A stretch of DNA of 64,000 nucleotides from NCBI GenBank assembly GCA_021201135.1, contig JAJQGT010000006.1:159154-223153 (forward strand), given 5' to 3'. The notes under the pieces are model-generated. The model made no database searches. It was not told the DNA's origin and saw only the letters and a list, made by a program, of their open reading frames with translations. The stretch comes from Oscillospiraceae bacterium. GTDB taxonomy: Bacteria > Bacillota > Clostridia > Oscillospirales > Ruminococcaceae. This document shows positions 8,759 through 17,680 of the stretch, piece after piece. Position 1 is the first letter of the stretch; the number at the start of each line of letters is the position of its first letter. A program made the translations under genes and the position numbers.

Positions 8759-9043
8759 TTATTGCTTCTTCTTCCTTGCTGATCTGACGCCAACTGTGCC
8801 TAACGTAAGAGCAGAAATCGCGCCGACAACGCTCATGACATAAGGCATGCAACAGCTACCGCCACAGCCGCGTCTCATTGGTCTTCTTCTCGGCGGGGGC
8901 ATCATGCCACCTCTCGGTCCCATTCCGCCGCCTCTTGGTCCGCCTCCGAAGCCGCCACCGGGTCCGCCGGGTCCACGACCGCCGCCTGGTCCACGACCGC
9001 CGCCTGGTCCACGACCTCCGCCGGGTCCACCTGGTCCGGGCAT
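8759..9043 (-). CDS. Glycine-rich small protein with Cys cluster and C-terminal hydrophobic segment
   Basis: 94 residues from ATG 9043, chosen because AAAGGAG lies 9 bases upstream. The first 55 residues are almost only Gly, Pro, Arg and Met, with GGGRGP units encoded by an 18-bp DNA repeat. Then come a basic PRRRPMRRG stretch, a CGGSCC cluster and a hydrophobic segment (about 65-85) ending in a basic RSARKKKQ tail, suggesting one membrane anchor. No family recognised. Low-complexity composition may reflect a surface, spore-coat or RNA-interacting role, but that is guesswork. It has a good sigma-A promoter and is a single-gene unit. Confidence 0.65.
   Translation of the reverse strand: MPGPGGPGGGRGPGGGRGPGGGRGPGGPGGGFGGGPRGGGMGPRGGMMPPPRRRPMRRGCGGSCCMPYVMSVVGAISALTLGTVGVRSARKKKQ
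8970..9023 (-). repeat. Three 18-bp tandem repeats in the Gly-rich gene
   Basis: Units 8970-8987 and 8988-9005 are identical (GGTCCACGACCGCCGCCT on the plus strand); 9006-9023 differs at two positions. Each encodes one hexapeptide GGGRGP-type unit, so slippage would change length in frame. Confidence 0.9.
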
Positions 9044-9069
9044 TCCGATCACTCCTTTCTTACATAGTG

Positions 9070-9137
9070 CTTGATTCAAATCAAGTCTGGCAAATCGCCT
9101 TGATTTTATTATACCTTAATGTCTTATAAAAATCAAG
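9070..9137 (-). promoter_or_regulatory. Promoter and inverted repeats of the Gly-rich gene
   Basis: Minus-strand -35 TTGATT (9131-9136) and -10 TATAAT (9108-9113), 17 bp apart. A perfect palindrome CTTGATTCAAATCAAG lies at 9070-9085 in the leader, and CTTGATTTT (9100-9108) pairs with AAAATCAAG (9129-9137) across the promoter itself. The shared half-site CTTGATT/AATCAAG suggests a regulator binding site; this is inference. Confidence 0.55.
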
Positions 9138-9203
9138 CATTGTATTGTGAAAGAAGTGGGATATTTTGCTGTAAATTTGCACAGTTTTCTTCTTTTGAGG
9201 ATT

Positions 9204-10298
9204 TCAAATCTCAGCGTTCGTTCTGATTCTTTCTATGAGTCTTTCGCAAGTCAGATTGACTTTTTCAAAGTCCATAGCCTTGATATAGTAGCTTTCGAGC
9301 TCGTCGTGAATATCTTTGGCTGTTTTAAGAGCTGAAATCATCTCATCCGTGAGTTCATTCACAATGCCTTCGTCAAACATAAGCCTTTTGTGTTTATCTC
9401 TTAGGATGTCTTTGTCATAGAATCTCATTGAATTAATCTTGGTGCCACTGAGAGAGTCGCTGAAATTTCCCGATACAAAAGCGGTCTCTATCTCTGGGAT
9501 AATCATGTGCTGATATACACTTCCAGAGAGGAATACGTTTTTACTTATCAGAACGTCGTATCCGTTATTCTTTGCATATTGCGCAAGCTGTTTCAGAAGC
9601 TTATCAGTCACCGCAAAGCAGTCGTCTTCAATTCTATATACATTCAGGTGTTCAAACAGATTGGTAAAAGTCTTCACGCCTTCCGGCGTAAACGACGTCA
9701 TCTGTCTGAATTTTATTTTGCCTTCGCCTTCGAAAGCTTTCTTCTTCGGAAGAAGTCTTGCACACAGGCGCTCAAGATATGCGTCCAATTTTGAGCTGTC
9801 CAATGCTGAGTCGCCGACAGACATAATATCTTCGTTTACGGATATTATCGCACTGAGATATTTTTTGGCGAGCGCGTGATATTTCTGATTTCTGTTGGTC
9901 GAGTCGATAATTCCGTCTTTATTTGATGACAGTGATTCGAGATTCCAGCATTCGCCGAGATCGACCAGAACTTCTCGTGCACCGGGATATGTCGGTTCGA
10001 TAACATGAGGAGCCGTACCGTCTGCGATTATAACCTTCAGGTTATCAAACAAAACCGCATCGAGAGAATTCGGGTCGGATGAGCAATAGTAAATTTCAGG
10101 TTCATCCAACTCGGAAAGCTCCGAAGCGATTTTTTTCATCAGCGAAGACTTTCCCGTTCCGGGTCCGCCTTTGATGATGTAAGTAGTGAATTCTCCCGAT
10201 TCGATATCATCTTTCAGATGAGTTACAAAACCTGTGGGCGTTGAATAGCCCATGAAGTACGTCTTTTTGAAGTCGATATTACATTCAGTATTAGCCAT
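9204..10298 (-). CDS. P-loop ATPase of the PRK06851 type
   Basis: 364 residues. Walker A GGPGTGKSS at 44-52 near the N-terminus; the family in Clostridia contains two P-loop-like halves and has no established function. The second half here has a degenerate nucleotide-binding motif (the stretch around DVLISKNVFLSGSVYQH). The start ATG 10298 follows GGAGG with 9-base spacing. Upstream is manA on the same strand with a 77-base gap. Cytoplasmic, no membrane segment. The family name is from memory of clostridial annotations. Confidence 0.7.
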   Translation of the reverse strand: MANTECNIDFKKTYFMGYSTPTGFVTHLKDDIESGEFTTYIIKGGPGTGKSSLMKKIASELSELDEPEIYYCSSDPNSLDAVLFDNLKVIIADGTAPHVIEPTYPGAREVLVDLGECWNLESLSSNKDGIIDSTNRNQKYHALAKKYLSAIISVNEDIMSVGDSALDSSKLDAYLERLCARLLPKKKAFEGEGKIKFRQMTSFTPEGVKTFTNLFEHLNVYRIEDDCFAVTDKLLKQLAQYAKNNGYDVLISKNVFLSGSVYQHMIIPEIETAFVSGNFSDSLSGTKINSMRFYDKDILRDKHKRLMFDEGIVNELTDEMISALKTAKDIHDELESYYIKAMDFEKVNLTCERLIERIRTNAEI

Positions 10299-10375
10299 AA
10301 AGCTGTGCCTCCATTACTTTTACTTTTAGCATAGTATGGAAAACAGCTTATTCGGGTTACAAATTTGAAATTAAC

Positions 10376-11347
10376 TCAGACGGATGCAGATAGAATCTGA
10401 GCGGCGCCATTGAGGACGAATTCGATTCCGCACGGAACAAACACACTCTCGCCTTTTTTGAGGGTATAACTCCCCTGCACTGATCTGAGCTCGGCTTCAC
10501 CATCAATCACGACAAGCGAGACAAAGCTTTCTGTGTTCCTTATTCCATAACTACCATCCAGATTTATAAGTTTAGCATCAAAGTACTTACACTTTGCGAG
10601 ATTGCGAACGGTAGCGTTTTCATAAACAGTGACCTTTCCCACATTTCCATAGAGGTCCAGCGGAGGATTCGTGTCGGATACAGCAATAGCCTTCTCAACA
10701 TGTAGCTCTCTCGGCTTGCCATCGGCTCCGAGTCTTCCGTAATCGGATACACGGTAGGTAACGTTTGAATTTTGCTGAATCTCCGCAATGAGTATTCCCT
10801 TCCCTATTGCGTGAACAGTTCCGGAAGGAATGAAGAAAATATCGCCCTTGTGGACATCCACATAGTTCAGAACGTCATCAAGCGTATTTGACTCGATTCT
10901 CTCTTTGAACTCTTCTTTTCCGATGCTGTGCTTGAAGCCATAGATAAGCTGTGCACCTTCGTCGCAGTCGATAACATACCACATCTCGGTTTTGCCGTTG
11001 TCGCCTTCGTTGGCTCTTGCGTATTCGTCACTCGGATGAACCTGAATTGAAAGTTTGTCCTTGGCGTCAATGAGCTTGACGAGAATCGGAAATCTGTCAA
11101 AGTCTTTGCAGGCGTCACCGAGAGCATCTGCACCCAGTATCTCTATAGCTTCTTCAAGAGTCTTGCCTGCAAGACTGCCGTTTGAAACAACACTCGGACC
11201 GTCCTTGTGGCAGGAAACAACCCAAGCCTCAGCGACTTTATCAAGATCGCTCTTGAATCCGAAATCGGTTTTAAGTCTTGTTCCGCCCCAAAGGTAGTCC
11301 TTGAGAGGAGCTTTTAGTATCAGCGGATAGAAATTGGAAATAGTCAT
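10376..11347 (-). CDS. manA: Mannose-6-phosphate isomerase, class I
   Basis: Zinc enzyme interconverting mannose 6-phosphate and fructose 6-phosphate. 323 residues from ATG 11347 with AAGGG 10 bases upstream; a GTG at 11356 gives three more residues. The metal ligands are visible in the cupin: H104 (IQVHPSD), E121 (KTEMWY) and H179 (SGTVHAIG). Short Firmicute-type form with a single C-terminal cupin. No sugar transporter is adjacent, so it probably feeds general mannose use or polysaccharide synthesis. Confidence 0.92.
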   Translation of the reverse strand: MTISNFYPLILKAPLKDYLWGGTRLKTDFGFKSDLDKVAEAWVVSCHKDGPSVVSNGSLAGKTLEEAIEILGADALGDACKDFDRFPILVKLIDAKDKLSIQVHPSDEYARANEGDNGKTEMWYVIDCDEGAQLIYGFKHSIGKEEFKERIESNTLDDVLNYVDVHKGDIFFIPSGTVHAIGKGILIAEIQQNSNVTYRVSDYGRLGADGKPRELHVEKAIAVSDTNPPLDLYGNVGKVTVYENATVRNLAKCKYFDAKLINLDGSYGIRNTESFVSLVVIDGEAELRSVQGSYTLKKGESVFVPCGIEFVLNGAAQILSASV

Positions 11348-11371
11348 GAAACACACACCCTTATATTAATT

Positions 11372-12610
11372 TTATATCTTTTCTGCACGGTCGTTTGTGA
11401 TTTCTTTTCTTATTATGGAACCGGCGGGAACTTTATGTTCAAACGGGATTGAAAGCTTCATCGTTGCTTTGTTGGCGTTCTGAACCCGTTCGCCAAGCTC
11501 GTCGTAAATCTCGTTTGCGGTGAACTTTATCGGCTCGCTGTCCGGAATGAGAAGCTCCAGATTGTCGCCCTCAAAGAATCTGTTTCTTTGCGAGCATCTG
11601 AGCATTCCGTTGTCGTAGCTTTCGACAACCGCTACAATATCGCAAATCCGCTCATATCCGCTTGTGGGATAATACTGGCAGTCATTAGGATGACCGAAGT
11701 AGAATCCGGTGCAGTATTTGCGGTGAGAGACCTTGAAGACTTCTTCCTTAATCCATTCGGGAAGCTGATAATCGTCGGGATTTTCAAGAAGTATCTCTTT
11801 TGCTTTTTTATAAGCGTTGGTTACAACCGAAACGTAGTACGCCGATTTTGCTCTGCCTTCGATTTTGAAGCTTGTTACGCCGGCTTTTGCAAGCTTGTCA
11901 AGGTGCTCAATCATGCAGAGATCTTTGGCGTTAAGAATATAGCTACCCTTCTCATCTTCCGAAATCGCATAGTACTCATTGGGTCTGGTTTCTTCGACGA
12001 GACTGTAGCTCCAACGGCAAGGTTGAGCACATTCGCCTCTGTTTGCGTTTCTGCCGGTCAGATATTGTGACAAGAGGCATCTACCCGAGAATGAGACGCA
12101 CATCGCACCGTGAACGAAGCATTCTATCTCCAGATCGCTCGGAGTTTTAGCTCTGATTTCGGCAATTTCATCAAGCGAAAGCTCCCTTGCGAGGACAACC
12201 CGCTTTGCTCCCATATCGTAAAATGTTCTTGCTGTGAGGTAATTCACAACTCCTGCTTGAGTCGAAACGTGAAGTGCCAAATCGGGAACAGCTTTTCTTA
12301 TCAGAGCAAACGAGCCTATATCACTCACTATTGCGGCATCTATTCCGCAAGCATAAGCCTTTTTAATATAACCTTCGAGCATATCCGCTTCGGAGTTGTT
12401 GGGAAGAATATTTACGGTGAGATAAACTTTCTTCCCAAGAGCGTGAGCCTTGTTGCAGGCAGATTTCAACTGTTCGAGTGTGAAGTTAGCCGGTGAGCCT
12501 CGCATGCCGTAGCTCTTTCCGGCGAGATATACCGCGTCTGCGCCGAAAAGCAACGCCGCATCGAGTCGTTCTTCATCTCCGGCAGGAGAAAGGATTTCAA
12601 TCTGAGACAT
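11372..12610 (-). CDS. Peptidase U32 family protein, likely TrhP-type tRNA hydroxylation factor
   Basis: 412 residues with an N-terminal TIM-barrel-like part and the U32 signature beginning EIECFVHGAMC near 161-171 and continuing through SFSGRCLLS; C171, C178, C194 and C198 form a cysteine set typical of the family. Family members TrhP (YrrN/YrrO, YegQ) make 5-hydroxyuridine at tRNA position 34 and RlhA hydroxylates 23S rRNA, so the old collagenase name is misleading. The nearby mltG fits the common mltG-yrrM-U32 cluster of Firmicutes. Gap to mltG is 11 bases, same strand, so probably one transcript. Confidence 0.85.
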   Translation of the reverse strand: MSQIEILSPAGDEERLDAALLFGADAVYLAGKSYGMRGSPANFTLEQLKSACNKAHALGKKVYLTVNILPNNSEADMLEGYIKKAYACGIDAAIVSDIGSFALIRKAVPDLALHVSTQAGVVNYLTARTFYDMGAKRVVLARELSLDEIAEIRAKTPSDLEIECFVHGAMCVSFSGRCLLSQYLTGRNANRGECAQPCRWSYSLVEETRPNEYYAISEDEKGSYILNAKDLCMIEHLDKLAKAGVTSFKIEGRAKSAYYVSVVTNAYKKAKEILLENPDDYQLPEWIKEEVFKVSHRKYCTGFYFGHPNDCQYYPTSGYERICDIVAVVESYDNGMLRCSQRNRFFEGDNLELLIPDSEPIKFTANEIYDELGERVQNANKATMKLSIPFEHKVPAGSIIRKEITNDRAEKI

Positions 12611-12621
12611 GTCTGTTCACC

Positions 12622-14022
12622 TCACATAATGCCCAAAAGCTCGCAGTTTGCGACATGCTCATCATAGGTCGAAGCAAAGTATGCAACGCCGGTTTCGGGG
12701 TCTGTGCAGAAGTAATAGTAATCGGTCTCATCCGCGTAAAGAACAGCATTTATTGCATCCTCTCCGGGGTTACAGATAGCTCCGACAGGAAGCCCCAGGC
12801 ATGTATATGTGTCATAAGCGTCGCATATGCTCTGCGATGAAACGGTCATCACCTGAGTTATGATATTGTCGATATATGCAGTAGTTGCGTCAGATTGAAG
12901 TCTCGGATACTGTTCAGGGTTGTTCAGTCTGTTTATAAATACGGATGCTACAGATGGCATATCCGAAACACTTCCGGCTTCTTTCTGGACTATTGAAGCG
13001 AGAATTACAACTTCTTCGAGTGAATATCCGATCTCCTCTGCTCTGGCGATAACACCGGATGTGAGAATATTGTCTGTTCTCTCTCTTATCTTCTTAGCTA
13101 CATTGTAAGCTGTGTCCCCGACATAGAATTCGTAGGTATCAGGGAACAGGAAGCCCTCGTACTTATAAAGCTTCAGGCTTTCAGATGATACATACTGCTC
13201 GTAATCATAGCCGAATGCCGTTGAGTTGAAGGTATAGATAAACTCATCTGCATCGCATACGCCGTTATCTTCAAGAAGCTGTGCGGCTTCGTAAAGAGTG
13301 ATGCCTTCGATAAACGTAATGGTCACGGTTTCTTTCGATTCTCTGGCTTCCATCAGGTCGTCTATAATGTCGGCGTAACTCATGTTATACGCAACATCGA
13401 GGTCACCGGGATACATATTTCCGTCAGCACCCATAATTCTGGCAAAGGCAACGAATACCTCTTTGTACTGGATAACGCCCTCGTCATAGAGCTGTTCGGC
13501 AATATCCCACGTCGAAGAGCCCTCTTCTACATAGATGGTAAACTGATTGTCATTGTCTTCTATTCCCAGTACATCTCTTATAACAACTATTATGAAAAGA
13601 GATATCAGTATTGAGGCACACAAAACAAACGTAGCCAAGACTATGCCACCATAAGCGGTATAATTTCTTTTTCTGCGTTTTTTCTTCTTTTTCTTATGAG
13701 GCTTTTCCGCTTTTTTTACAGGTGTCTCCTGCTGTTCTTCTTCGTCGTCGGATACCAGTGCGGTTCTGCCGTTCTGAGATTGAAACGTTCCGAAATTGAA
13801 AACATTCGTCTGACCGGAAACACTGTCCGAATCAATTTCGTCGTCTATCTTCACAGCGCGACTCATTACCGAGGTTTTCGACAAGTCCTCCGAAGCGGTT
13901 TTCACTTCCTCGGAAGCAACAGCCTGCTCGGTGGTCGCGTTTTGTGCCTGAGATGAACGTGTCTCATTCAGTATTGAGGAAAGAAGCTCATCAATATTTT
14001 CGTAGTTATTATTATCGCTCAT
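12622..14022 (-). CDS. mltG: Endolytic transglycosylase MltG
   Basis: Membrane-bound murein endolytic transglycosylase (YceG family) that cuts nascent glycan strands. 466 residues. A long hydrophilic N-terminus of about 120 residues ends in a Lys/Arg run, then one membrane segment (about 124-148), a LysM-like region (about 160-225) and the catalytic domain with E348 in ASIVQKEAG. The cytoplasmic extension is much longer than in Escherichia coli MltG but extensions are common in Firmicutes. Probably co-transcribed with the U32 gene. Confidence 0.92.
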   Translation of the reverse strand: MSDNNNYENIDELLSSILNETRSSQAQNATTEQAVASEEVKTASEDLSKTSVMSRAVKIDDEIDSDSVSGQTNVFNFGTFQSQNGRTALVSDDEEEQQETPVKKAEKPHKKKKKKRRKRNYTAYGGIVLATFVLCASILISLFIIVVIRDVLGIEDNDNQFTIYVEEGSSTWDIAEQLYDEGVIQYKEVFVAFARIMGADGNMYPGDLDVAYNMSYADIIDDLMEARESKETVTITFIEGITLYEAAQLLEDNGVCDADEFIYTFNSTAFGYDYEQYVSSESLKLYKYEGFLFPDTYEFYVGDTAYNVAKKIRERTDNILTSGVIARAEEIGYSLEEVVILASIVQKEAGSVSDMPSVASVFINRLNNPEQYPRLQSDATTAYIDNIITQVMTVSSQSICDAYDTYTCLGLPVGAICNPGEDAINAVLYADETDYYYFCTDPETGVAYFASTYDEHVANCELLGIM

Positions 14023-14053
14023 ATTTCACCTTTATGTCGGAATTCTTTATAGG

Positions 14054-14623
14054 TTAAATTTCAATATCAATCTTGCGCTGTCTTACGTTGAGAGAATCCA
14101 TTAGCTCGTCGGCCTTTTCTTTTGAAATCAGCTTTGAAACTATCGCATATGAAAATTCAAGTGCCGTGCCCATTCCGCAACCGGTGATGATATTTCCGTC
14201 GACGGCAACTGCGGTGTCAAGAACCTCGGCACCGATAAGCTCCTTCTCAAAACCTGTATAGCAAACGGCTTTCTTGCCCTTAAGAAGTCCCCTGTGTCCG
14301 AGAATTGAAGGAGCGGCGCATATTGCGGCGATTGGAAGATTCTTCGTCATGCAGATATCTATCGCCTGCTTTACGAGGACGCTTTTTTCAAGATTATCGG
14401 TTCCTGTCTTTCCGCCGGGAAGAATAATCATTTCGATATCGTCGGACAGGTAGTAGTCGATGTCGGCAATATCAGCCTTTACAGTGACGGCATGAGAGCC
14501 ATGAATCTGAGTCTTACCACCTATGCCTATAGTTTTAACTTCCTTTTTGCATCTCCTGAGGCAATCTATAGGAGTCAGAGCCTCAACTTCTTCAAAGCCG
14601 TCTGCAAGAAAACAAAGTATCAT
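14054..14623 (-). CDS. DJ-1/PfpI family protein
   Basis: 189 residues. DJ-1-like fold with the nucleophile elbow AAICAAP (C102) and the partner glutamate near the N-terminus (GFEEVEA, E12), as in DJ-1/YajL proteins assigned roles in glyoxal or protein-glycation detoxification; the exact activity is disputed. It lies two bases after recN on the same strand. Confidence 0.88.
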   Translation of the reverse strand: MILCFLADGFEEVEALTPIDCLRRCKKEVKTIGIGGKTQIHGSHAVTVKADIADIDYYLSDDIEMIILPGGKTGTDNLEKSVLVKQAIDICMTKNLPIAAICAAPSILGHRGLLKGKKAVCYTGFEKELIGAEVLDTAVAVDGNIITGCGMGTALEFSYAIVSKLISKEKADELMDSLNVRQRKIDIEI

Positions 14624-14625
14624 AG

Positions 14626-16296
14626 TTATTCACCTTTCGTAGCATTTTTAAGTTGTTCTTCGGCATCCTTAAGCACTGTTTCAGTAATATTGTCGCCGCC
14701 CAATATTCGTGCTATTTCGTATTTACGTTCATCGAAATCGAGATGAGTTACATCAGTAACCGTCCTCTCTCCCGATTCATGCTTTTCAATTAACATATGG
14801 TCGTCCGCCATAATCGCAATCTGCGCCAGGTGTGTTACGCATATGACCTGATGCTTGCGTGATATTTCCTTAAGCTTGATTCCGATTTTCTGGGCCGCTC
14901 TGCCACTGACGCCTGAATCTATTTCGTCGAATATGAGGGTCGGAATTGAGTCTCTGTCGGCAAGAACAGTCTTGAGAGCAAGCATGATTCTCGAAAGCTC
15001 ACCACCGGAAGCAATCTTTGCAAGGGGCTTCGGGGATTCGCCCTTGTTGGCGGAAATCAGAAACTCAATAGAGTCCATTCCGCTTAGGGTCAGCTTGCCC
15101 TTTGAGCTTCTGACTTCAAGCTTTACATTTGGCATGTTTAAGAACGAGAGCTCTTCCGCAACTTGTTTCGAGAATCTTTCCGAGGCTTCCTCACGATGAT
15201 TCGAAAGCTCTTCAGCTTTCTTCGTGACTTCAATCAGAAGCTGAGACTTCTTTTCCTCAAGCTCCGAAATCTTATCATCGAACGAAGCAAGCCCCTGCGA
15301 TTCTTGAACAGCGTCCTCATAGACTTTTATAACTTCGTCCAAAGATGTGCCGTATCTGCGTTTAATGCGCTTCAAATCGTTTCTTCTTTGGGTAAGTGAA
15401 GCATATTCGCTGTCGTCGATTTCGAGGCTGTCGCGGAGCTTTGTAAGTTCTGCGGCTATATCTTCAAGCTCAATTCCGATAGCAGACAGACGTTCATTTA
15501 AGGGCTTCAAAACAGGAAGAATGTCTTCGTTTGATTCAAGCTCACTGTAGGCTTGAGATATCAAATCCCCTGCACTGTTATCCGATTCAGTTTCGGAAAG
15601 GCAGGCGGTCGCTGCCGTAAGGGCATTTTTCAGAGATACGGCATTGTCAAGAAGTCTGAACCGCTCTTCTATTTTCTCGTCTTCTCCGACGGTGATTTCA
15701 AGTGAGCCTATATCTTCTATTATTTCCGCAAGGTACTCTTCGCGCCTTGCATTCTGACTCTTTTCGGTTTTCAGCTTGTTGAGCTCCCGCGCGGTTGATT
15801 GAAGCTCCCTGAAGGATTTCTGGTAGCTTAAAAGCAATTCATCCGAACGGGCATAGCTGTCGAGAATATCAAGATGCTTTGATTGGTCGAGCAGGTTCTG
15901 ACTGTCGTGCTGACCGTGGATATTGACGAGCAGGTCGCCTATTTCATGGAGTGCCGAAATTGTAACCGGTCGTGAGTTAATTCTGGCGGTGCTTCTGCCG
16001 TCTGAATTGATTTCCCTTGAAATAATCAGCTCGTTGTCGCAATCAAGTCCAAGCTCGCTCAGTTTGTCCGAAACCGCTTGCGGGCAGTCCGTGAAGACTG
16101 CACTGACATAAGCTTTGTCTGTTCCCTCTCTTATTATGTCCTTATAAACGCGTTGTCCGAGTATTGCATTGATTCCGCCGATAAGGATTGATTTTCCTGC
16201 TCCGGTTTCGCCGGTAAAGACATTGAAATGCTCTCCGAAGCGAATCGTTGCGTTTTCGATTACAGCGAGGTTTTCAATATGAAGTTCGTAGAGCAC
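14626..16296 (-). CDS. recN: DNA repair protein RecN
   Basis: SMC-like ATPase recruited early to double-strand breaks. 556 residues. Walker A GETGAGKS at 29-36, a central coiled coil (about 150-370), then the ABC-type signature ASGGELSR and Walker B LIFDEIDSGVSG. Full length. Gene order recN-argR-(nadK)-tlyA-dxs-ispA-xseBA is a conserved Firmicute cluster. No LexA-type box was seen in the 36-base gap to argR. Confidence 0.95.
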   Translation of the reverse strand: MLYELHIENLAVIENATIRFGEHFNVFTGETGAGKSILIGGINAILGQRVYKDIIREGTDKAYVSAVFTDCPQAVSDKLSELGLDCDNELIISREINSDGRSTARINSRPVTISALHEIGDLLVNIHGQHDSQNLLDQSKHLDILDSYARSDELLLSYQKSFRELQSTARELNKLKTEKSQNARREEYLAEIIEDIGSLEITVGEDEKIEERFRLLDNAVSLKNALTAATACLSETESDNSAGDLISQAYSELESNEDILPVLKPLNERLSAIGIELEDIAAELTKLRDSLEIDDSEYASLTQRRNDLKRIKRRYGTSLDEVIKVYEDAVQESQGLASFDDKISELEEKKSQLLIEVTKKAEELSNHREEASERFSKQVAEELSFLNMPNVKLEVRSSKGKLTLSGMDSIEFLISANKGESPKPLAKIASGGELSRIMLALKTVLADRDSIPTLIFDEIDSGVSGRAAQKIGIKLKEISRKHQVICVTHLAQIAIMADDHMLIEKHESGERTVTDVTHLDFDERKYEIARILGGDNITETVLKDAEEQLKNATKGE

Positions 16297-16332
16297 CGAT
16301 TAATCGCCTCCAAAGAGAAATTTCCCAAATAA

Positions 16333-16782
16333 TTAGAGCATGCCGCCGAGCTCGTCCATCAAGGCTTTTGCATCACTTTCTTCACGCATTAGAACGAATA
16401 TGGTATCGTCCCCTGCAAGAGTACCAACAACGCCGCTGTAAGCCGCCGCGTCGAGCTTCGAGCAGACAGCGTTTGCCATTCCCGCATAGCATTTGATGAC
16501 TACGATATTTATTGCACGGTCTATCGAAATTACGGAATCGGTATACAGAGATTTGAATGACAGTCTTGCACTCGTTTCCTGTGGTTTCGGCGGAACCGTA
16601 TACTTGTAACTGCCGTTCGGACCCATAGTTTTCAGTAGCGCCAACTGTTTTATGTCTCTTGAAACTGTGGCTTGCGTTACGTTGAAGCCTCGCTCAAGAA
16701 GCAACGCCTGTAGTGTTTCCTGAGTGTCGACCTCATAGTTGGAAACTATATCGAGAATGGCTTTTTTTCGGTCATTTTTCAT
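16333..16782 (-). CDS. argR: Arginine repressor ArgR/AhrC
   Basis: 149 residues. An N-terminal winged helix (recognition region NVTQATVSRDIKQL) and a C-terminal arginine-binding hexamerisation domain with the GDDTIFV motif. Controls arginine synthesis and breakdown genes, none of which is in this window. Overlaps nadK by four bases (ATGA), so it is co-transcribed with it. Confidence 0.94.
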   Translation of the reverse strand: MKNDRKKAILDIVSNYEVDTQETLQALLLERGFNVTQATVSRDIKQLALLKTMGPNGSYKYTVPPKPQETSARLSFKSLYTDSVISIDRAINIVVIKCYAGMANAVCSKLDAAAYSGVVGTLAGDDTIFVLMREESDAKALMDELGGML

Positions 16783-17654
16783 CTGTCGTAAGCCTCCTCG
16801 ACTTCCTTTGCGTTGTTCATAAGCTTGGTTGAAACCGACTTAAAGTAGTTGTCGCCGTGAATGTCGATTACCGAAAGGCTTAACGGAGACTTTTTAATAT
16901 AGACACTGTCGTCGGATGTAATCGAAATTGCCTCTCCACCGTCTGCACGCATAGCTATGGAGCCGGAGGCTCTTGTTCTAACTTCGATAACTTTATTCGG
17001 GTCGAATATCATTGCTCTTGCGGAAAGCGAATGGGGGCAGATATGGGTAAATTCTATGCAGTCCATGGAAGGTTCGATAAGCGGTCCGCCGGCGGAAAGA
17101 GCATATGCTGATGCACCCGTAGGAGTCGAGAAGATAAGACCGTCGGCCCTTAAATGCGATACCGCAATGCCGTCGGCAAGAACCGTGAAGTCGTTGAGGC
17201 TTTCCTTGAAGTCGTGAGTTATGACAACGTCATTCAGGACTGTTTCTGTGAGACATTTGCCGTTACCGAATCTGACGGTCACATCAAGCATCATTCTTTG
17301 CTCGGTTTTGTAATCTCCCGTGCAGAGATTTTTAAGGCAACCAAGCTCGCCTCTTTCGAGTGAAGCCATAAATCCGAGCCTGCCGCAGTTGATGCCAAGG
17401 AGCTTTTTCTTATGTTGTGCCGCAAGAGAAGCAATCTTGAGAATTGTTCCGTCACCGCCGATTGTTATGACAATATCGCACCTTGAAACGGCATCGCTGA
17501 TTGTAGGCTCTTCAATCGCCTTATTTCCGAAAACACGGTTTGTCTCGGGAGTCATCAGAACCGTAACTCCGAGAGACTTAAGAATTTCTATAACCTGTTC
17601 GGTGCATTCCTCTGAATGAAGCTTTTCAAGATTTGGATATATGAATACCGTCAT
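16779..17654 (-). CDS. nadK: NAD kinase
   Basis: ATP-dependent phosphorylation of NAD to NADP. 291 residues. GGDGT at 66-70 and the second NAD-binding motif TPTGASAYALSAGGP near 178-192 are intact. Located between tlyA and argR, the usual clostridial position. Confidence 0.95.
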   Translation of the reverse strand: MTVFIYPNLEKLHSEECTEQVIEILKSLGVTVLMTPETNRVFGNKAIEEPTISDAVSRCDIVITIGGDGTILKIASLAAQHKKKLLGINCGRLGFMASLERGELGCLKNLCTGDYKTEQRMMLDVTVRFGNGKCLTETVLNDVVITHDFKESLNDFTVLADGIAVSHLRADGLIFSTPTGASAYALSAGGPLIEPSMDCIEFTHICPHSLSARAMIFDPNKVIEVRTRASGSIAMRADGGEAISITSDDSVYIKKSPLSLSVIDIHGDNYFKSVSTKLMNNAKEVEEAYDR

Positions 17655-17680
17655 GACCGTGACCGTCCTTTGATGAGATT

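Noticed and set aside
8847..9074. Proline-rich open frame on the plus strand
   Set aside because: It is the antisense of the GC-rich Gly repeats and has no ribosome binding site; the minus-strand gene has promoter and SD.
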